A stretch of 64,000 nt of DNA from contig NZ_RYZK01000001.1 of NCBI RefSeq assembly GCF_003990645.1, forward strand, positions 434,001 through 498,000. Reading direction: 5' to 3'. The position numbers were made by a program, and so were the translations under genes. This document shows, piece by piece, positions 48,988 to 59,900 of this stretch. This DNA comes from Shimia sediminis. GTDB lineage: Bacteria > Pseudomonadota > Alphaproteobacteria > Rhodobacterales > Rhodobacteraceae. Within the stretch, counting starts at the first letter, position 1. Each line of letters starts with the position of its first letter. The notes under the pieces are model-generated. The model saw only the letters and a list, made by a program, of their open reading frames with translations, was not told the DNA's origin and did not search any database.

Positions 48988-50400
48988 GTGGTCATCAGCT
49001 ATTCCCTGATCTTCCTGATCCTGCTGGAAGGAGTGGCGCTTTATTGCGCCTATCGCGCCGTGACAAGCGCACGTACACCCCAAGGGTCTGTGGCCTGGGT
49101 GCTGTTCCTGATCCTGGCCCCCTACGTCGGCATCATTGCATACATGTTCCTCGGGCATCACCGTATGAACGGCTATGTCATTGCCCGGCGCAACACTCAA
49201 AGGGTTGTTGAGGGGATGGAGAACGCCCGGCGTGAACATCCCCCTACCGGCAACGCCAAGGCGCTGGGATACGCCGGATTCGAAGCCCAGGCGGCCTCGC
49301 CAGTTCTGTCCGGCAACGCGATGGACTTGCTGATTGATGGCGACGAAACCTTTGACGCCATTTTTGCGGCGATCCGCCAGGCACAGTCCTATGTCTTGGT
49401 GCAGTTTTACATCGTGCGTGACGATGCTTTGGGTCAGGCCCTGCAGACAGAGCTGTTGAATGTGGCTAACCGCGGTGTCTCGGTGCGTTTTCTATATGAC
49501 AGCGTGGGCAGTTCGCGACTGAGCAACAGCTATATCAACACCCTGAAAGAGGCGGGTGTCGAAATGTTGGACACAAATGCCCTGCGCGGTCCCACCAACA
49601 GGCTGCAGGTCAACTTTCGCAATCACCGCAAGACCGTCATCGTGGACGGTCAGGTCGGGTTTACCGGTGGGCATAATGTCGGGGTCGAGTATCTGGGTCA
49701 GGACGCCAAGATGGGTCATTGGCGCGACACCCATTGCCAATTGCGCGGTCCCATCGTTCAGCAACTGCAGCTGCTCTTCGTCGAAGACTGGTACTGGGCC
49801 ACCGAAGATTCCCTGCTGGATGATCTTGACTGGACAATCGAACGGGCGCCGGAAAACATGGATGCGCTGATGTTGGCCTCTGGTCCGGCGGATGATCTGG
49901 AGACCGGAAGCCTTTATTATTGCTCAGCAATTCGCGCCGCGCAGGAACGTATCTGGATCGCCACGCCCTACTTTGTTCCGGACGGAGATATCACGACGTC
50001 CCTCAAGATTGCTGCCATGAAGGGTATCGACGTGCGTATCCTCATTCCCGACAACGTTGACCATTGGGCCACTTATCTCGCCGCCTTTGACTACTTTGAT
50101 GAGCTGCGCCAGGCAGGCGTGCGGTTCTGGCGCTACGAGAATGGGTTCATGCACCAAAAGGTTCTGTTGGTTGATGAGACCATCGCGTCTGTCGGCACGT
50201 TCAACATGGATGCGCGATCATGTCGGCTGAATTTTGAAGCCACCGCAATGGTGTTTGACCAACGCGCCGCGCGCGACGTCGCGACCATGTTCGAAGCGGA
50301 TTTTGCCCAGTCATATCTGCTGGAAACGCCTTTGTCCGAACAACCCCTTTGGATCCGTCTTGGGGCACCGGCAATGCGGCTATTCCAACCCTTGCTCTGA
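48988..50400 (+). CDS. cls: Cardiolipin synthase (phospholipase D family)
   Basis: I start at GTG 48988 (GGAGG ten bases upstream; VISYSLIFLILLEGVALY is a membrane helix); an in-frame extension to 48847 is not membrane-like and overlaps the neighbour's start. The 470-residue protein has two N-terminal membrane helices and two HKD motifs, NHRKTVIVDGQVGFTGGHN and MHQKVLLVDETIASVGTFN. It condenses two phosphatidylglycerols to cardiolipin. Its 3' end overlaps the convergent YihY gene by 21 bases. Confidence 0.92.
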   Translation: MVISYSLIFLILLEGVALYCAYRAVTSARTPQGSVAWVLFLILAPYVGIIAYMFLGHHRMNGYVIARRNTQRVVEGMENARREHPPTGNAKALGYAGFEAQAASPVLSGNAMDLLIDGDETFDAIFAAIRQAQSYVLVQFYIVRDDALGQALQTELLNVANRGVSVRFLYDSVGSSRLSNSYINTLKEAGVEMLDTNALRGPTNRLQVNFRNHRKTVIVDGQVGFTGGHNVGVEYLGQDAKMGHWRDTHCQLRGPIVQQLQLLFVEDWYWATEDSLLDDLDWTIERAPENMDALMLASGPADDLETGSLYYCSAIRAAQERIWIATPYFVPDGDITTSLKIAAMKGIDVRILIPDNVDHWATYLAAFDYFDELRQAGVRFWRYENGFMHQKVLLVDETIASVGTFNMDARSCRLNFEATAMVFDQRAARDVATMFEADFAQSYLLETPLSEQPLWIRLGAPAMRLFQPLL

Positions 50401-51255
50401 TGTCTGGCGTTTTGTGCGCGCCAACTCTCCCAGGCTGGCGTTGAACTCTGCCCCCAGGACAAAGACCGCCGCCATCAGGTACATGAAAACCAGCGCCGAC
50501 ATGACACCGGCCAGACCGGCGTAGGTTACGGAATAGGTCGAAAAGTTGCCGATGTAGTACTCGAACCCCTTGGCACAGACGCTCCACAGGATCAGGGTCA
50601 GTATGATCCCCGGCAGGATGGCGCGCACAGGGCGCTTGACCCCTGGCAGCCATTTGTGACAGGCAAACAGCGCAAAGATCATGACCAAGCCCGTGATTGC
50701 AGTGCCAAAAACCTCGCCCGAGATCACCTCCAGATGCAAGACCGGCGCGATATCGGCCACGTATCGCACATAGATCGGCACCACGACGCTGAACACCCCG
50801 GCGACAGTGACAAGAATGGCGCCGAGCACCGCAAAGCTCATTGCTAGCAGGCGCAGTTTCCACGCCGGGCGCGGGTCGTCACGATCATGATAGGCAGCGC
50901 TGATGGCCAGACGCACGGCATCAAAACCGTTTGAGGCAAAGACAAGGGTCAACAGTGCGCCCAGCGTGATGGTGCCACTGCCACTGGTTTCCAGAACGGC
51001 GCGCACTTCGTTTTCAATGGGCTTTGCAATGGCCTCGGGCCAGGACCCAAAAACCACATCCAGAAGGTCACCCAGTTCAGCCCCGGTCGTTTGCAATCCA
51101 ACTTGCGAGATCACCCCCGCCACCGACAGGACCACGATACAAAAGGGAAACAGCGCCAGCATCATCGACAGCGCGACGTGACTGGAAAACACCAGCCCGC
51201 CTTTGCGGGAAAAGCGGCTGAGGGCGGTTTTAAAGGCGGGCCAGAACAACTCCAT
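50380..51255 (-). CDS. YihY/virulence factor BrkB family membrane protein
   Basis: The likely start is ATG 51255 (MELFWPAFKTALSRFSRKGG), giving 291 residues. Six membrane helices and family motifs are visible: SSHVALSMMLALFPFCIVVLS, ITLGALLTLVFASNGFDAVRLAISAAY, VLGAILVTVAGVF, LPGVKRPVRAILPG and YAGLAGVMSALVFMYL. The family was once annotated as ribonuclease BN in error; function is unknown, perhaps transport. It overlaps cls tail-to-tail. Confidence 0.88.
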   Translation of the reverse strand: MELFWPAFKTALSRFSRKGGLVFSSHVALSMMLALFPFCIVVLSVAGVISQVGLQTTGAELGDLLDVVFGSWPEAIAKPIENEVRAVLETSGSGTITLGALLTLVFASNGFDAVRLAISAAYHDRDDPRPAWKLRLLAMSFAVLGAILVTVAGVFSVVVPIYVRYVADIAPVLHLEVISGEVFGTAITGLVMIFALFACHKWLPGVKRPVRAILPGIILTLILWSVCAKGFEYYIGNFSTYSVTYAGLAGVMSALVFMYLMAAVFVLGAEFNASLGELARTKRQTSEQGLE

Positions 51256-51386
51256 ACTCCCTTGTTCCACGGGTCGCGCAGCGGGGCAAGCGCTTGGCAT
51301 AAAACCACAACATCTTGGCCCGTTTGAGCAAGGTCAGATTGCTGCGCACGCCTATCTCAGCTGTGAAGAGGCAACACAGCGCCTCG

Positions 51387-51660
51387 GGGCTTCGCACGCT
51401 CTCTGTCCTCTCTCCTAACTGCGAAGCCCGCTTTTCCCTGCTGCGGATCTGGCCTTGGCCGCTGCGGGCGCCACTCACGGAAACAAGGCTGGCGTCGGTG
51501 CATGACACTGACGCCTTAGACCTTTCCCGCGATGCGGACACGAAACGATGCCGACGAGGCCTGCAAACCCAGTTTCGCAGGCCGTGGGGGCAGCGTGCCG
51601 GTACCACGTTACCGGACGTGTGAGCGCCTAGCCCCCATGCGGGCGCTCACACGGTTAATT
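51387..51660 (+). ncRNA. Hairpin-rich intergenic region, candidate RNA or repeat element
   Basis: Between the BrkB-family start (51255) and the sphingoid-type reductase stop (51682) lie 426 non-coding bases. Five strong hairpins follow one another: GGGCTTCGCA/TGCGAAGCCC (51387-51429), GGCGTCGGTG-catga-CACTGACGCC (51491-51515), GGCCTGC/GCAGGCC (about 51559-51585), CCGGTA/TACCGG (about 51598-51615) and CGTGTGAGCGCC/GGCGCTCACACG (51617-51653), the last followed by TTAATTTTT on the plus strand. No family was recognised; the rest of the gap holds nothing else I can name. Confidence 0.4.
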
Positions 51661-51681
51661 TTTAAAAAACAACAGTTTAGG

Positions 51682-52491
51682 TTACCGACCCTTGCGGGTC
51701 TTGGCAGCGATCTTGTCCCATCCGGAATGAATGATTGGTCGCAACGTACTGCCAAAATGCGCCAAGGCGGCCATTTCCCAACCCGGTGCAATGGCAAACT
51801 TGCCCTTGTCGATCCCCTTGACGATCTTGTCCGCCACAGCCTCGGCGCTCCACATCTTGGCCGAGGCGGTCATGGCCTTGGTTTCTTCCGGCTTGGTCAT
51901 GTTTTCCTGCGCCAATTGCGGTGTGTCCGTGTCCGGTGGATAGACAATCGACACGCCAATGCCGTCGCCCTTCAATTCGCCGCGCAGAGATTCAGCCAGC
52001 CCGCGCAGCGCAAACTTGGTGGGGCTATATGACGTGTAGCCGAATATGCCGATCAGCCCGGCGCCCGAAGACACCATCGCAATATGGCCCGACCCCCGGG
52101 TGCGCATAGCAGGCAAGGTCGCCTTCAATACGTGCAACGTGCCGAAGTAGTTCACGTCCATGTGCTGACGATAGTTCTCGATTGGAAGGTCATCAAAATG
52201 CCCCGGAACAGCAATCCCTGCCGAGGTGATCAGGATGTCTGGCACCCCCAACGTTTCAACGGCATTGGTGACAGATGCTGCCGTGGCCACGCCATCCGCA
52301 ACATCGCCCGCGCAAGCCAGGGTCCGCCCACCGGCACCGCCGCGCGCGACATCAATCTCGGCAATCGCGGCGTCAATCACATCACGACGGCGTGCGAGGA
52401 TCGAGATGTCCGCCCCCCGCGCAGCATAGAGACAGGCCGTGGCCTTGCCAATGCCGCTGGAGCCACCGGTGATCATAACGTGCTGCCTCAT
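51682..52491 (-). CDS. 3-ketodihydrosphingosine reductase-like short-chain dehydrogenase (RkpH-like)
   Basis: The 269-residue SDR has the NADP(H) motif ITGGSSGIGKATA at residues 7-19, SAGIAVPGHFDDL, NYFGTLHVLKATLPAM, VSSGAGLIGIFGYTSYSPTK (catalytic Ser, Tyr, Lys) and IGVSIVYPPDTDTPQLAQEN followed by MTKPEETK. The PPDTDTP-x-L-x-EN block and the GIFGYTSYSPTKFALRGLAE block are those of eukaryotic 3-ketodihydrosphingosine reductase, so reduction of a 2-amino-3-keto chain is the likely reaction. Start and AOS stop overlap (ATGA). It is the third gene of the PKS-AOS-reductase unit; relatives are RkpH of rhizobia and a Burkholderia capsule reductase. Confidence 0.88.
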   Translation of the reverse strand: MRQHVMITGGSSGIGKATACLYAARGADISILARRRDVIDAAIAEIDVARGGAGGRTLACAGDVADGVATAASVTNAVETLGVPDILITSAGIAVPGHFDDLPIENYRQHMDVNYFGTLHVLKATLPAMRTRGSGHIAMVSSGAGLIGIFGYTSYSPTKFALRGLAESLRGELKGDGIGVSIVYPPDTDTPQLAQENMTKPEETKAMTASAKMWSAEAVADKIVKGIDKGKFAIAPGWEMAALAHFGSTLRPIIHSGWDKIAAKTRKGR

Positions 52492-53858
52492 GCGGAAAGG
52501 CCGTTCAATTGATCCAGCGCCTCGACGATGGCATCTACCGTGATCCGCACCTGTTCTTCGGTATGGGCGCTGGAGATGAAAAATCGCAGCCGCGATTCAG
52601 ACTCTTCCACCGCGGGGTGCAGGACGGGTTGCACGTTGATGCCGCTTTCGAACAGGATATTGGACAGGGCAATGGATTTCATCGAGTCGCCGATCACAAC
52701 CGGGACCACGGCCGACCCATCACTCAGCCCGATATCAAGCCCCTTTTCGACCGCCAGTTTACGAAACAACTCGGCACGGGCACGCAGATGATCGACACGC
52801 TCAGGTTCGGCCTGCATCATCTCAAGTGCCGCGATTGACGCAGCCGCATTCGGAGGCGTGATCCCGACGCTGAACAAGAACCCCGGCGCCGAATATTTCA
52901 GGTATCGGACCAGCGCAGCGCTGCCCGCGATATAGCCACCGCAACTGGCCAGCGTCTTGGAAAGCGTTCCCATCCACATGTCCACATCCGACCCTTTCAG
53001 GCCAAAGTGCTCGCGAATGCCCTTGCCGGTTTTTCCCAAGACACCCAAGGAATGCGCCTCGTCGACCATGAGGTAGGTTTTGTAGCGATTGCGCAGTTCG
53101 ACAAAGCGTGGCAGGTCCGGAAAATCCCCGTCCATGCTGTAGACACCTTCAACAAAAATCAGCACCCGTTCGTGCTGATTGCGGTGCTGGGCAAGGAGCG
53201 TTTCCAGCGCCGCGGCATCGTTATGGGGAAAGGGAATACGGCGCGCGCCCGATAGCTGCGCGCCCTGAATGGCCGAATTATGCGCCAACTCGTCGTGCAA
53301 AATCAGATCTTTGGGCCCGAAAAGATGCCCGATTGCAGTGACATTGGTGGCATGCCCGCTGACGAAAACAACACAGTCTTCGCTGTCATAAAGCCGCGCC
53401 AGCCCTTGCTCGAGTTCCTGTTGGACAAGACGCTCGCCCGAGGCGATGCGGCTGGCTGACACCGACGTTCCAGCCGTCCGGATCGCTTCGGTTGCTGCAT
53501 TGGACACACGGTCTTCGCCACAAAGCCCGAGGTAGTTGTAGTTCGCGTAGTTGATGAAATCCCGGTTCTCAATCCGGGTCGTACCCCTGGCCACTCCGTC
53601 GTTCAGACGAAAGTATGGATTGGCCAGCCCGAGATTTTCGACGGCGGTGTGTTGTGCATCCAGAGCGGCGATGGCGGGATCCTTTTCAAACCGGTAGAAC
53701 CGCTCATCCAAAGTCCTGCCTCGTGTTTCAGAGGCCTGAGGTGCATGGGCCTGCGCAGAGGCCGGTTTTCCGCCGCTTTTACGCAGAATAGCTTTCAACC
53801 TCTCGCGCTTTTCCAGGGGCGAGAGAGAGTCATCAGATGAAGTCATTGCGCGAGGCAT
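52488..53858 (-). CDS. PLP-dependent alpha-oxoamine synthase (RkpG / serine palmitoyltransferase-like)
   Basis: The 456-residue class II aminotransferase fold has NYANYNYLGLCGEDRV, VFVSGHATNVTAIGHLFGPKDL, DELAHNSAIQGAQLSGARR, FVEGVYSMDGDFPDL, MVDEAHSLGVLGKTGKG and the PLP lysine in MGTLSKTLASCGGYIAGS (about residue 303). Family members condense an amino acid with an acyl thioester, losing CO2. A roughly 55-residue charged N-terminal extension precedes the core. Directly after a thioesterase-less PKS it is the likely chain-release enzyme. Start may be 12 bases further in (53846). Confidence 0.9.
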   Translation of the reverse strand: MPRAMTSSDDSLSPLEKRERLKAILRKSGGKPASAQAHAPQASETRGRTLDERFYRFEKDPAIAALDAQHTAVENLGLANPYFRLNDGVARGTTRIENRDFINYANYNYLGLCGEDRVSNAATEAIRTAGTSVSASRIASGERLVQQELEQGLARLYDSEDCVVFVSGHATNVTAIGHLFGPKDLILHDELAHNSAIQGAQLSGARRIPFPHNDAAALETLLAQHRNQHERVLIFVEGVYSMDGDFPDLPRFVELRNRYKTYLMVDEAHSLGVLGKTGKGIREHFGLKGSDVDMWMGTLSKTLASCGGYIAGSAALVRYLKYSAPGFLFSVGITPPNAAASIAALEMMQAEPERVDHLRARAELFRKLAVEKGLDIGLSDGSAVVPVVIGDSMKSIALSNILFESGINVQPVLHPAVEESESRLRFFISSAHTEEQVRITVDAIVEALDQLNGLSA

Positions 53859-53929
53859 TCCTGTTGGTCACACGTTGCCCGCAGCATAAGCTGCGGTGCA
53901 ACATTCGTACAGGTGGCAGTTGCCCGGTG

Positions 53930-56900
53930 TTACTCGGCCGCTTCGGCCAATTCCGGTGCCATATCGGTATTGGCGCTGTGGGTGTTCGCAATCAGCCGCC
54001 CGACCAAATCTCCGGCCAAGCCTTCGACGGATCCCCCTCGGGTCAGGTCCATGGCCGACATCTCCAGACCAAAATCGCGTTCGACCATCAGCTGCACCTC
54101 GACCATCATCAACGAGTCGATGCCCATGTCTGACAGTTGCTGACTTGCGTCAACCCGATCCGCCGACAGGTGCAGCACATCCGCAATGCCCTCTTTCAGC
54201 ATTTCGGTGATACGTGCCTTGCGCGAGGTTTCCTCCATCTCGGCCAGTTCCGCCGACAGTTGCGCTGCCACCGAGTTATCACTGGCGCTGACCAGTTCCT
54301 GGAACTTGTGCAACCGACCTGCCGCCGGGTTGGTCTGGCGCCAGCGCGTCCAGTCCACGTCCATCACGCCAACCTGTGTCATGTCCGCCCGGATCACCCG
54401 TCCAAGTGCCTCAAGCGCAATCTTTGGTTTCAGACCTTTGACACCGGTCTGAGCCAGACGTTCTTCGACTTTGGCGTCGCGTGCTGCCATTCCAACCTCG
54501 GCAAGAGCGCCCCAGTTGATCGACGTCCCGACCAGTCCCTGATTGCGCCGCAGATGTGCCAATGCATCAAGGAATGTGTTCGCGGCGGCATAGTTCGCCT
54601 GACCGGCATTGCCGACCAGCGCAGAGACAGAAGAGAACAGAACGAACTGTTCCAGGTTCAAATCCCGTGTTGCCCGGTGCAGGTTCCATGCGCCACCGGC
54701 CTTGGCGTTCATCACGCTGGCAAACTGGCTGTCGCTCATATCCTGCATCAGACCATCCTCCAGCACGGCTGCGGCATGGAACACACCTGCCAAAGGCGCG
54801 GCTTGAGTCCTGATGACCTCCATCATCCTGTCCACAGCATCGCTATTGGATACATCCACGGCCAGAGGCAGCACCTTCACGCCTTGCGCTTCCAAGGCGG
54901 CAACCGCGGCGTTGGCGTCGTCGGTTTTGGCACCACTGCGGCTGGCCAAAACCAACGTCCCGGCCCCCTGCTCTGCCATCCATTGCGCGACGCGCAGGCC
55001 AAAGCCGCCCAAGCCGCCAGTCACCAGGTAACTTGCATCAGCACGGAACAGGCTCTCTTTGCTTTGTTTCGGCACAATCGGCAGGGTTTCCCCATCCATC
55101 GTCACCACGATCTTGCCAATATGCTCGGCCCGACGCATCGAATGGCAGGCCTCGACAAGCTGCGAGATCTGGAACTGGTTGATGGGAACAGGCGTCATTG
55201 AGCCTGCCTCAAACTCTTTCCAGACCTCTTGCAACAGCGCGTCAAACAAGGCCGGCTTCTGGGCCACCAGCCGGTCAATGTCGATCGAAGAAAACTGCAG
55301 GTTTTGATTGAAGTCCCGCAGCTCCAACCCCCGGTTTTCTTCGATGTCACGCTTGCCGATTTCGATAAAACGACCAAAGGGCGCCAACAGGCCAACACTT
55401 TTTTGCTGCGCTTCACCCGGCAAGAAGTTCAAAACGACATCCATGCCTTCGCCCTGGGTGTCGCGCCTGATGTCGTCGGCAAAGTTCAGCGACCGGGAAT
55501 CATAGACATGCTCCACCCCAAGCGCGCGCAAATGCGCACGCTTCATCTCACTGCCTGCGGTGGCGTAAATTTCGGCGCCAACACGTTGCGCAACCTGAAT
55601 GGCGGCAAGCCCCACGCCCCCGGTAGCAGAGTGCAGAAGCACGCGTTCGCCCGCCTGCAAATTCGCTACGCGACGCAGGCCATAGTAGGCGGTGACATAG
55701 CCAATTGGCGCACCTGCAAGGTCATTCAGGTGATGCCCCGGCAACGCGGGCATGGTGTGGATGTCCTTGGCTGCTACGGTCGAGTAGCCACAAAAGCACC
55801 CGTTGGGCAGGGTCCCGACCATACGATCGCCAACCTTGTAATTCTCGACACCTTCGCCAACGCGCATCACTTCGGTTGCGGCTTCCATGCCAAGAGAGCG
55901 CCCGCAATAGGTGCCCTCCATGACCTCATCTGTCAGCACGCCAAGCATCTTCAGGATATCTTTGAAATTCAGCGAGACCGACAATATCCGCAGTTCAACT
56001 TCACCAGCTTCCGGTGCGCGCCGGTCAACCTCGACGAACCTTGCGGTGTTGATGTCTCCGGGTTTCTCGAATTCCAGTTCAAACGGTGTGGTCGCAGGCA
56101 TTTTGATCGGCTCTTGCCGTTCCGCCCGAGGCAGGTCGACGCGCGTCAGACGCCGCAGGTACCGCCCGTCCGCGCCCAGTTGCACCTCATCCTCACCAGT
56201 CTCAGCAGACGAAATTTCCGACACAAGGTCACGCAGCATTGATGACGATGGACGTGCCGCCAAGTCGATCAAACGGCAGCTGAGATCCGGGTACTCGTTG
56301 CCTATGACGCGCGCGAGTCCGGCTAATCCAAATTGCTGTGCAGCATCCTCACCTTCACCCGTACCTGTCACCACGGTCAGCTGTGGTGCAGCCTCGCGCT
56401 GACCAATGTCATTGGCAAGATGCAATACCGCGAGGCAGGTATCCAAACCTGTTGGATGACCGCCAGCGGCCCGCTGACCTAAAACGACAACCCGTGAGGG
56501 CGCATAGGTGACCTGCGTTCCAAACGTCGCAACCTCTGCCGTCGCGCCGCGATCCTGCACCTCACTCTGGAGGGCTTCCGCGAGCACGTCATTGTCGTGG
56601 AGGATCAGCCAGGATTCCCCTTGGATGTCTTCTGCCACAGCAGGGCTCGCCGCGCGCCAGACATAGGCATATCCGGCGTCATCCAGGATGCCCTCGGCCG
56701 TGGCTTCTGCCCTTGGCAAGGCCTGTGCACGGAACCCTTCTACGTGAACCAGGACACGGCCATCCTCATCGGTCAGGAAAATCTCTCCCACCACCGCGGT
56801 GGGCGACGTCATACGTACCGATCCATGACACCAGGCGGTGCGACCAACCGGGGCGGCAAGGGTCAACCGGCGAATTTCAACGGGGACAAATGTGGACTCT

Positions 56901-59900
56901 CCCAATTTTTCACTGGCCTCGGTGTCCAAACCCGCGATCAGCGCCTGAAAGGCACTGTCCAGCATGGTGGGATGCACAAAACCAAAATCCTCGGGGATAT
57001 CGACCGAGGCATCAGCCTCAATCCGGGCAAGGAACTGATTGCCGTTGCGCGCCAGTGCGGTCAAACCGCGAAAGGCAGGGCCATAACTCAGCCTGCGCGC
57101 GGCCAGCGACCGATAGAGCGTCTCAACGTCAACCCGATCACCATGTGTGTTTTGCAGGTGTGCAATGTCCAGCGCATCAACCGCCAGATTTGGCGCGGCC
57201 TGTGACAACTGCGCTTCGGCACAGGTGATCCATCCGCCGTCCTGACCGGCACGGCTGCCATGTACGGTAATCTTGCGCCCATCCGCGGAGATTTCTGTCC
57301 GCAGCATGGGCCGATCCCCCTGCCCCATGACCATCGCGTTAAGGAACCGGACATTGTCCAGCACCCCTGCAGTCTTGGGCGTATGAACGGCCTGCGCGGC
57401 CTGCATGATCTGCGTGTACCCTGCGCCGGGAAAAACAACGGCCCCATCAACCTGATGATCGTCAAGATAGGCGGCGCCGGTATTTGTCAGCTTGGACTGC
57501 CAGCTCGGGGTCGGGGTTGGCTGTTCAGTGCCCAACAGTATGTCGCCGCCGTCGCCAAGTCTGTCATGGCGGTTCTCTTCCGACTCTGTCCAGAAGTAAC
57601 TGCGCTGCCAGGGGTAAAGCGGCATTGCCACATGGGCACAAGCCGCGCCGTAGCGGACGGTCCAGTCAATATCAGCCCCATGGCAATACAGTGCAGCGAG
57701 CGTTCCATGCGTTGTCGCCACCTCGTCCTGCCCGCGCCGCAGGCTGTGCAGCACATCCACCTTGGCAGAGACGGCCATGGCGTTTTCCTTGATGGATGGG
57801 GCCAACACCGGATGCGGGCCAACTTCGAGGAACAGATCCTCACCGCTGTCACACATCGCCTGCATTGCATCTGCAAAACGGACGTCCTGACGCACATTCA
57901 GCCACCAATAGTCCGCATCATGCAAAGCCGTTTCCACCGGTTCAGCGGTGACTGACGACCACAGTGGGATCTGTGGGATTTTTGGCGAAAGGGACGCCAA
58001 AACCTCTTTCAATTCCGCCTCCAGGGGATCCATCTGGTGGCTGTGATAGGCCACCTCGACCTTGAGTATTCGATTGAAGATGTCCTCTTCTTCAAGGATA
58101 TCAGACACTTCCTGCAGTGCGTTCATGTCTCCTGCCAAGGCAACAGACGACGGGCTGTTGATCGCGGCAATCGAAATCTGGCCGGGATACAAATCAGCGA
58201 GATCGCCAGCGGCCTCAGGTCCCAAACCAACCGCAAGCATTCCGCCGCGCCCTGCCATTTTCTGCTGACAGCGCGAACGGTGGTAGCTGACAAGGGCCGC
58301 GTCCGACAGGCTGAGCGCACCTGCCACATAGGCTGCCGTCACCTCTCCTACGGAGTGTCCCAGAACGGCCTGCGGCGTGACACCAAGGGATTTCCAAACT
58401 GCGGTCAGCCCCACCTGGATGATAAAGTTCGCAGGCTGCGCAATCTCGTTTCGCGCCATGCGCGACACATCCTCGTTAGACAACATTTCAGCCAGAATGG
58501 ACCAGCCCGAATGCACCTGGAACGCGGCATCTGCCTCATCAACGGCTGCTTTGAACACCGGGTTGTCCGCATAAAGCTGCTGCCCCATGCCCCACCATTG
58601 CGGCCCCATGCCTGTGTAGACAAAGGTCAGGGGCCGGGTGCCGACCGCCGGGGCACGGGCCACAGCGATACCCTCTGCGCGCGCGCCACCTGCCAATTCA
58701 CGCAAGCGCGCCACGGCTTCTTGCGAAGACGCTGCCACAATTGCCGCGCGTTCGTGCGAATGCGCCCGGCGCAGCGCCATGGCTGCTACATAAGGCTCAA
58801 ACCCTTCTTCACCTGCGTGGGATATCCCATCGGCAAAACGCCCCGCCAAGGCGGACAAAGCATTCGGATCGCGCGCCGATATTGGCAGAACCAGCGGTTG
58901 CTGCGCGCTGACCGGTGCAACCCTTGGCGCCTGGAAGACCAAAGACGAGTCCGCAGGCACCGCCTGCAACACCGCATGAGCGTTAGTACCCCCATAGCCG
59001 AATGAGTTGATCGAGATGGTCTGACCACCTGATCTTTCGGGCAGGGATTCCAGATTGACAGGAACCCTCAACCCCAAGCTTTCAAAGGGAATATCCGGAT
59101 TTGGCGTCTCGAAATTCGCTTGCGGCGGCACCTCACCCTTGGTGAGAACCAGGGCGCTCTTGATCGTTGCTGCAATACCCGCAGCGGCCTCTTGGTGCCC
59201 AATGTTGGCTTTGACAGAGCCTACAAGCACATCTTCGGAACCGCTGTCATGATGCCCCAGCGTGCGCCCCAATGCCGTCATCTCGATGGGGTCACCGACG
59301 GGTGTACCCGTGCCGTGGGCTTCGACATAGGCCACATCGGCGACATCAACGTCAAAGTCGCGATAGACTTTGCGGATCAACGCCTCTTGCGCCTCTGGGT
59401 TTGGCACGGTGATACCCGAGGTCGCCCCATCTTGGTTCACACCGATCCCCCGAATGGTCGCGTAAACCCGATCTCCGTCAGCTTCCGCTTCGCTCAATCG
59501 CTTCAGCACAACAACGCCGCCGCCCTCGCCGCGCGCATAGCCATTGGCACGCGCATCAAAGGCCTTGGACCGCGAGTCCGAGGACAGGAAGCCGCCCTTG
59601 GTCATGGCAATGGGAAACTCCGGGCGCAGCATGGCATTGACGCCTGCCGCGACTGCAATGGAACACTCGCCCTCCCAAAGATCACGGCACGCGTAATTCA
59701 ACGCCACGAGCGAAGACGAACACGCCGTGTCGATGGTGATCGAAGGACCCCTGAAATCAAAAAGATAGGACATTCTGTTGGCCAGCATGCCCAGTGACGC
59801 GCTTGTGGCAGAGTGCGGCGACAGCGTGTCCCGGTTCAACGTGTTCATCTGGTTCAGCAGGCTGTCGACCGTGAAACCGCCCACATAAACCCCAACATTT

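Noticed and set aside
50380-51255. Ribonuclease BN
   Set aside because: YihY/BrkB proteins were once named RNase BN by mistake; the sequence is an integral membrane protein with no nuclease motif.
51387-51660. tmRNA or RNase P RNA
   Set aside because: Neither the GAGGAAAGTCCGGGC-type RNase P core nor a tmRNA tag ending in Ala-Ala or a tRNA-like acceptor could be found.
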